The position numbers were made by a program, and so were the translations under genes. Positions 33,401-35,352 of a stretch of 35,352 bases of DNA are shown piece by piece (position 1 is the stretch's first letter; each line of letters starts with the position of its first letter). A model generated the notes under the pieces. That model searched no databases and had not been told where the DNA came from. It saw only the letters and a program-made list of their open reading frames with translations. Location of the stretch: positions 1-35,352 of the forward strand of contig JAAELQ010000010.1 of the NCBI GenBank assembly GCA_024226515.1, given 5' to 3'. The stretch comes from a bacterium. GTDB lineage: Bacteria > Acidobacteriota > Polarisedimenticolia > Polarisedimenticolales > Polarisedimenticolaceae.

Positions 33401-33816
33401 CCGACCAGGCGGACAGCGACACGGACGGCGTGGGCGACGCCTGCGACAACTGCATCGACGTGCAGAACGCCGGTCAGGAGGACGCGGACCTCGACGAGGT
33501 CGGCGACGCGTGCGACCCGTGCTCGCTGGACTACAACCCCGAACAGGGCGTCGTCTACTTCCCCGAGTGGATCGTGGCCCAGGACAAGAACACGCTGGTC
33601 TGGGGCCAGCCGCGCGACGTCGACACGTGGGAGGGGGACCTGGCGCTGGTCTCGTCCTATGTGGGCTCGGCGGGGAACCTGATCGCGGCGACCTCGATGT
33701 CGATGGCCGGGGTGCCGCCTGCCGGTGAGGGCCGCTACTACCTGATCAACATCACCGGGTGCGGCTCGTGGCAGACGATCTGGGAGGAGGAGCCGGGCCG
33801 CGCGGCGCTTCCCTGA
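27478..33816 (+). CDS. Giant secreted protein with four LamG domains, MopE-type and TSP3 repeats
   Basis: A 2112-residue exported protein. The signal peptide is MGRFNRRRVVSLCVFLTVV to VLGADR. An unrecognised Cys-containing domain runs to ~255. Then come MopE-type metal-binding motifs (DCDDADPDNYPG, ELCDGQDNDC) and TSP3 repeats (DGVGDNCDNC type), interleaved with four concanavalin/LamG domains at ~488-700, ~952-1165, ~1426-1680 and ~1685-1905. Each has WW(P/A)(L/F)DE at its start, a WHHFAVTVDRD or WAHVAVTVDRD strand, and GDLDE(I/V)QLFCR or its equivalent at the end. TSP3 repeats return at ~1914-2020. The last ~85 residues (NTLVWGQPRD, RYYLINITGCGSW) are a divergent copy of the shared C-terminal beta domain. 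LamG domains usually bind glycans or proteins, so adhesion is likely. LamG 1 and 2 with their flanks are a tandem duplication. Confidence 0.92.
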   Translation: MGRFNRRRVVSLCVFLTVVIGSMAAINVLGADRSIQFLQEGRYLIGLPGQITSPSPLLNSTDLLREVPNAVRVSKWDPTDNKFFVWDGQFCRKCDQANGFCQTYDQEPGWNSCGTDGACFCVTPADGDAFFVDVSAPGTLSMTGQDGGMTIDLPGPLQSLSGSTFIAIPYDTSLSSASDLANNINAQAGFTTVTQVARYLCITDAFESYAPGLGGVNFTLAPAEGYLVQTTSQLSYVPTSTNDPNPISGVFSGPCRCGIPEDSDGDLIPDCEDNCPDYPNPSQDVPVWYLDSDGDGFGDAVFSQETCDQPADYVADDTDCDDQAPWTFPGAAPNDHPTDCMKDWDDDDYGDDFDGLPPPPGVSAGTDCDDMDAGAAPNQAEVACDGVDNDCNPATLDDANADGDPVTVCGGDCDDADPDNYPGNVELCDGQDNDCNTLPDYDELLEHDDDADGLLSCEDNCPWVHNPGQEDVAPANGVGDACECIDPPPGMAGWWPLDERAGPQAVDDALTNDGTYVNSPLPILDGAVDWALSLRGDDDYVDVPHHPSMNCGVGDLTIDGWIRIESGWGAVVGKRTDSPELQGWLVWLSNGQLVLQMLSGGVTPSWWSGYDIQDGAWHHFAVTVDRDAPNGGRWYIDGVLRSSFTPLQGSLDNTNPLRLGHPTDPFMPPPEFRGDLDEIQLFCRSLSETEILGIWNAGPGGKCRCEQEDVDNDGVATCDGDCDDTDAEVYPGNTDLCDGKDNDCDGLVDEDEATIWYFDGDGDGFGDPLNSQLACDQPVDYVADDTDCDDQAPWTFPGAAPNDHPTDCMKDWDDDDYGDDNPGGTIVPGTDCDDMDAGAAPNQTEVACDGVDNDCNPVTLDDANADGDPVTVCGGDCDDADPDNYPGNVELCDGQDNDCNGLADYDELLEHDDDADGLLSCEDNCPWVHNPGQEDVAPANGVGDACECIDPPPEMAGWWPLDEREGPLAVDDALTNDGDYVNSPQPILDGAVDWALSFRGTDDYVQVPHDSSMNCGEGDITIDGWIRTDSVSASFELVVGKRASSPQLQGWLIYISARELALQMVSAGVSPSYWAEYTLPDGDWHHFAVTVDRDVPNGGKWYIDGVLRNSFTALQGSLDNTNPLRMGYRTDNYFPPLDFGGDLDEVQLFCRNLSEAEILDIWNAGPGGKCRCEQEDADNDGVATCDGDCDDTDVEVYPGNTDLCDGKDNDCDGLVDEDEPPSTWYLDWDGDGFGDPLTSQQACDQPAGYVADDTDCDDTNAEIAPDQIEVPCNGLDDDCDAGTPDDANEDGDPVTLCGGDCDDTDPNNYPGNAEVCDGQDNDCNGLADYDELFEHDDDADGVFSCADNCPDLANPTQEDEETGAGPNETCFDEDDNPDLYVGNACDTVPRGDGVGDLCDTCPTVFDPEQEDLDDNGVGDACEQCLDPPHGMFSWWPFDESYGRPRDFITNLYGYRYRDPLPYPGIDDNALLFEHVGSGGYYGGDGVQSWTSFGGRIGEGDLSIDAWVYFDAGAHSPHHPVVSNLIERYGPTRGFALAVSPNGRLMLELADGNGGSNYCSPHVLSSYYRCKRFYSAYGPNLRDRWAHVAVTVDRDDAQGVRFYLDGAQLNPGSQPNPTLVQGDLNTGRGPTIGWNSGQAHYYRNNKFRHFDGAIDEVELFDRVLTPDEIQAIAASPPEGKCKCIRRPQSMRSWWALDETLDATTAPGGVRDELWVNHGTHVNDPLPIPDGQVGGALRFDGSNDFVEVPDHVALQCGSRSMTIEAWIRTDATTGPTALLSKWESAAPDGWLLYLSDGKPALRLADGASPVEWVASSDRVDDGNWHHVVAIHDRSSSTRLQFYVDGAFAGSSAAYPQMNIGGQANLLMGVAPGTAELEYDGDLDEVGLVCRRLQTWEVSDIYEAGAAGKCKRPCYDPSDTDDDGVGDNCDNCVDDQNPGQEDLDFDGLGDVCDDDPDGDGGGNFAPLDVDNCPMVYNPDQADSDTDGVGDACDNCIDVQNAGQEDADLDEVGDACDPCSLDYNPEQGVVYFPEWIVAQDKNTLVWGQPRDVDTWEGDLALVSSYVGSAGNLIAATSMSMAGVPPAGEGRYYLINITGCGSWQTIWEEEPGRAALP
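28337..31510 (+). repeat. 1.4-kb intragenic tandem repeat, two full copies and a partial third
   Basis: Copy 1 (about 28337-29740) and copy 2 (about 29741-31144) align with an offset of 1404 bases, falling to 1392 after a 12-base indel near 28540/29940. Each encodes MopE repeats, one LamG domain and a further MopE repeat. Long stretches are identical or nearly so, for example the segment around 28720-28780 with 30112-30172. A third copy starts at about 31145 with the same 1404-base offset and diverges after about 31510. Confidence 0.85.
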
Positions 33817-33865
33817 GTCGAGTGTGACGGCGGCGCTCGGAGACGGGCGTCGCCGCTTCTCAGGG
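33811..33865 (+). terminator. Two-tier hairpin at the end of the giant LamG gene
   Basis: CCCTGAG (33811-33817, including the stop codon) pairs with CTCAGGG (33859-33865); inside it GCGGCG (33830-33835) pairs with CGCCGC (33851-33856). No U-run follows, so it may protect the 3' end or assist factor-dependent termination rather than terminate on its own. Confidence 0.35.
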
Positions 33866-33900
33866 GCCCGTGCACGATAACGCGCGACCTCTGTGTGTCC

Positions 33901-34251
33901 TCAGCTGTCGAGCTTGTCGACGATCAGCGCGACCAGCTCGCGGCCGCGTCCGTGATACTCGGAGAAGCCGTACTCGGCCTCGAACCACTCCGAGACCGGA
34001 TCGCTCTCGCCCTGCTTGCTCTTGGAGACTGCAGCCGGGCAGGACGACGTGAGGGCGACCACTCGTTCGAGTACGGCGTGCGCGGCCGGATTCGAGGCCG
34101 GGTAGGACTCGCGCAGGTACTTCACGATCACGTGGACCAGAACGGGGTCGAGCTCCTCGACCAGGAAACCCGCGTCCGCGGTGGGCAGCGTCCCGGCCTC
34201 CAGGCCGTCCAGCAGTCGTAGCGCCGTGTCTCTGTCGATGGAGTCGCTCAT
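33901..34251 (-). CDS. Small hypothetical protein
   Basis: A 116-residue soluble, acidic protein I do not recognise. It is largely helical, beginning SIDRDTALRLLDGLEAGTL, with a middle segment DPVLVHVIVKYLRESYPASN and an end rich in charged residues (FSEYHGRGRELVALIVDKLD). There is no signal peptide, membrane segment or catalytic motif. GAGG lies just before the ATG, and TGCTACGCT on the minus strand (34281-34273) looks like an extended -10, giving a leader of roughly 15 bases. It stands alone, divergent from the SBBP gene. Confidence that it is a gene comes from the start signals and the lack of a competing frame. Confidence 0.65.
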   Translation of the reverse strand: MSDSIDRDTALRLLDGLEAGTLPTADAGFLVEELDPVLVHVIVKYLRESYPASNPAAHAVLERVVALTSSCPAAVSKSKQGESDPVSEWFEAEYGFSEYHGRGRELVALIVDKLDS

Positions 34252-34272
34252 TTTGTCCTCGAAGAAGCGAGA

Positions 34273-34281
34273 AGCGTAGCA
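34273..34281 (-). promoter_or_regulatory. Extended -10 element of the small hypothetical gene
   Basis: TGC followed by TACGCT on the minus strand (34281-34273), 21 bases before the ATG at 34251. It has the same TGCTAC core as the element before the ABC-F gene. No -35 is clear. Confidence 0.3.
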
Positions 34282-34295
34282 CGACGAGACACTCC

Positions 34296-34324
34296 TTGGT
34301 CTGACCCGTGGCGTGGGTTATTCT
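34296..34324 (+). promoter_or_regulatory. Promoter of the SBBP gene
   Basis: TTGGTC (34296-34301), a 17-base spacer, then TATTCT (34319-34324). The predicted start near 34331 gives a ~54-base leader with GGGGGAGGG before ATG 34385. Confidence 0.45.
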
Positions 34325-34384
34325 CCCGTCAACGAACACGCCTGGTTCGGTCAGCGTCACCGAGCGGGTCGGGGGAGGGTTCCG

Positions 34385-35352
34385 ATGATCTTCTTGTCAC
34401 AGCGCCGTGCGATTCCGGCCATGGGTCTCGCGTTCTTCGCCCTGATCGCATCTGCGGGTTTCGCGCAGGAGTTCGACTGGGTCGTTCAGCAGGGTGCGGA
34501 CGAGCTCGATCAGACGGTCGGCGTGGCGCTCGATGCGTCCGGCAACGTCTATACGACCGGGTTCTTCCATGGCATCGCCGATTTCGACCCGGGACCCGGC
34601 ACGGCATTCTTGATCGCGTTCGACATGGCGGACGTGTTCGTGACGAAGACGAACAGCCTCGGCGAGGTGCAGTGGGCGCGCAAGCTCGGCGGGAACGGCA
34701 ACGATTTTCCGCAGGCGATCGCGGTCGACGCCTCGGGCAACGTCTACACGACGGGAACGTTCGAAGGCCTCGCCGATTTCGACCCGGGTGCACCTCAGGT
34801 TCAGCTGCTTGCGACGGGATCGACCGATCTCTTCGTGTCCAAGCTGGACACATCCGGCAACTACGTGTGGGCGCGCAACATGGGCGCCGCGGGCGGGGGA
34901 GTGATCAGCGGTGGCCTGGCTCTGGACCCGAGCGGCAACGTGATCACGTCGGGCGCATACTGGGAGCCGGGCGACTTCGATCCCGGGCCCGGCGTGGCGA
35001 CACTGCCGTGCCCGCAGTTCGACATTTGCGGCTTCGTCTCCAAGTTGAACAGCTCGGGTAACTATGTCGCGGCTCATAAGTTGGGAGGACCCGGGCTGGC
35101 CGTCGCCTGGAACGTGGCGACCGATGCCAGCGGCAACATCTATCCGGCCGGTGAGTTCGCCGACACGGCGGACATGGACCCGGGGGCAGGCATCTTCAAC
35201 CTGGTTAGCACGGGGAGCCGTGACGGCTTCGTGTCCAAGCTGGACAGTGCGGGCAATCATGTCTGGTCGCGCCGGCTCGGCGGGTCGAGCTTCGATCGCG
35301 CGGAAGGTGTCGTCGTGGATGCGTCAAACAACGTCTTCATCGGTGGGACATT
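34385..35352 (+). CDS. Secreted SBBP-repeat beta-propeller protein, 3' end outside the window
   Basis: The open frame continues past the window edge; 322 codons are visible. ATG 34385 follows GGGGGAGGG. A signal peptide (MIFLSQRRAIPAMGLAFFAL, cleaved after GFAQ) leads into SBBP (beta-propeller) repeats of ~55-65 residues. Each has a strand pair such as VALDASGNVYTTGFF or IAVDASGNVYTTGTF, then DFDPG(P/A)G, then (F)VSKL(D/N)(T/S)SGN(Y/H)VWAR. At least five units are seen. The conserved DFDPGPG loop is typical of large SBBP proteins in environmental bacteria. A surface or extracellular role is likely; the binding partner is unknown. Whether it carries the C-terminal domain found on its neighbours cannot be seen here. 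Confidence 0.85.
   Translation, partial: MIFLSQRRAIPAMGLAFFALIASAGFAQEFDWVVQQGADELDQTVGVALDASGNVYTTGFFHGIADFDPGPGTAFLIAFDMADVFVTKTNSLGEVQWARKLGGNGNDFPQAIAVDASGNVYTTGTFEGLADFDPGAPQVQLLATGSTDLFVSKLDTSGNYVWARNMGAAGGGVISGGLALDPSGNVITSGAYWEPGDFDPGPGVATLPCPQFDICGFVSKLNSSGNYVAAHKLGGPGLAVAWNVATDASGNIYPAGEFADTADMDPGAGIFNLVSTGSRDGFVSKLDSAGNHVWSRRLGGSSFDRAEGVVVDASNNVFIGGT

Noticed and set aside
1..35352. tRNA or rRNA genes, insertion sequences, integrases, phage genes or attachment sites
   Set aside because: None could be supported: no transposase or integrase motifs, no terminal inverted repeats and no cloverleaf-type sequences were recognised.

Overview
The window is GC-rich, densely coding chromosomal DNA from a bacterium with a Gram-negative type of cell envelope. 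It has no tRNA, rRNA, CRISPR array or recognisable insertion sequence. The combination of exosortase H, acidic MopE-type and thrombospondin type-3 repeats, very large secreted beta-propeller and LamG proteins, and a recurring C-terminal beta domain suggests Acidobacteriota or a related uncultured lineage. That placement is inference only; no phylogenetic marker is present.

Layout. 1-4.3 kb: a DUF819 membrane protein, a small unknown membrane protein, a membrane GT-C-like protein with a TPR tail, and an exported VOC/glyoxalase-fold protein. 4.4-7.2 kb (minus): a secreted seven-repeat FG-GAP propeller protein. 7.4-9.1 kb: a YbiT-like ABC-F ATPase whose second ATP site has lost its key residues. 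9.1-9.6 kb: a gene-poor stretch with a broken gene remnant. 9.6-14.0 kb: a 1480-residue protein with 14 Kelch-like repeats and TSP3 repeats, convergent with a secreted subtilisin (14.1-16.0 kb, minus). 16.3-20.6 kb: an exosortase H locus made of an IPTL-CTERM-like substrate, an RND/MMPL-type transporter, exosortase H and an associated membrane protein, with short gaps or overlaps. 20.7-21.3 kb: a GST with an internal deletion abutting a zinc-ribbon fragment. 21.3-24.1 kb: a DUF2807 lipoprotein, a parallel beta-helix protein and a frameshifted unknown gene. 24.1-26.0 kb (minus): a DUF362 membrane protein. 26.1-27.3 kb: an M20 amidohydrolase. 27.5-33.8 kb: a 2112-residue secreted protein with four LamG domains and a 1.4-kb tandem duplication. 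33.9-35.35 kb: a small unknown gene and the start of an SBBP propeller protein that runs off the window.

How it fits together. About half of the coding sequence is for exported, calcium-binding-type adhesion or surface proteins. Two surface-delivery routes can be seen. One is the exosortase H / IPTL-CTERM route. The other is implied by a C-terminal beta domain of about 80-100 residues on five otherwise unrelated proteins (FG-GAP, Kelch, subtilisin, DUF362, LamG), often ending in a Gly-Ser/Asp-rich stretch and a final Cys-Pro. I cannot name a system for the second route, and it is the most interesting candidate here. Other points worth checking are the asymmetric ABC-F ATPase, a hairpin that hides the ribosome-binding site of the giant LamG gene, and -10 elements set exactly six bases before ATG in three genes, which suggests leaderless transcripts.
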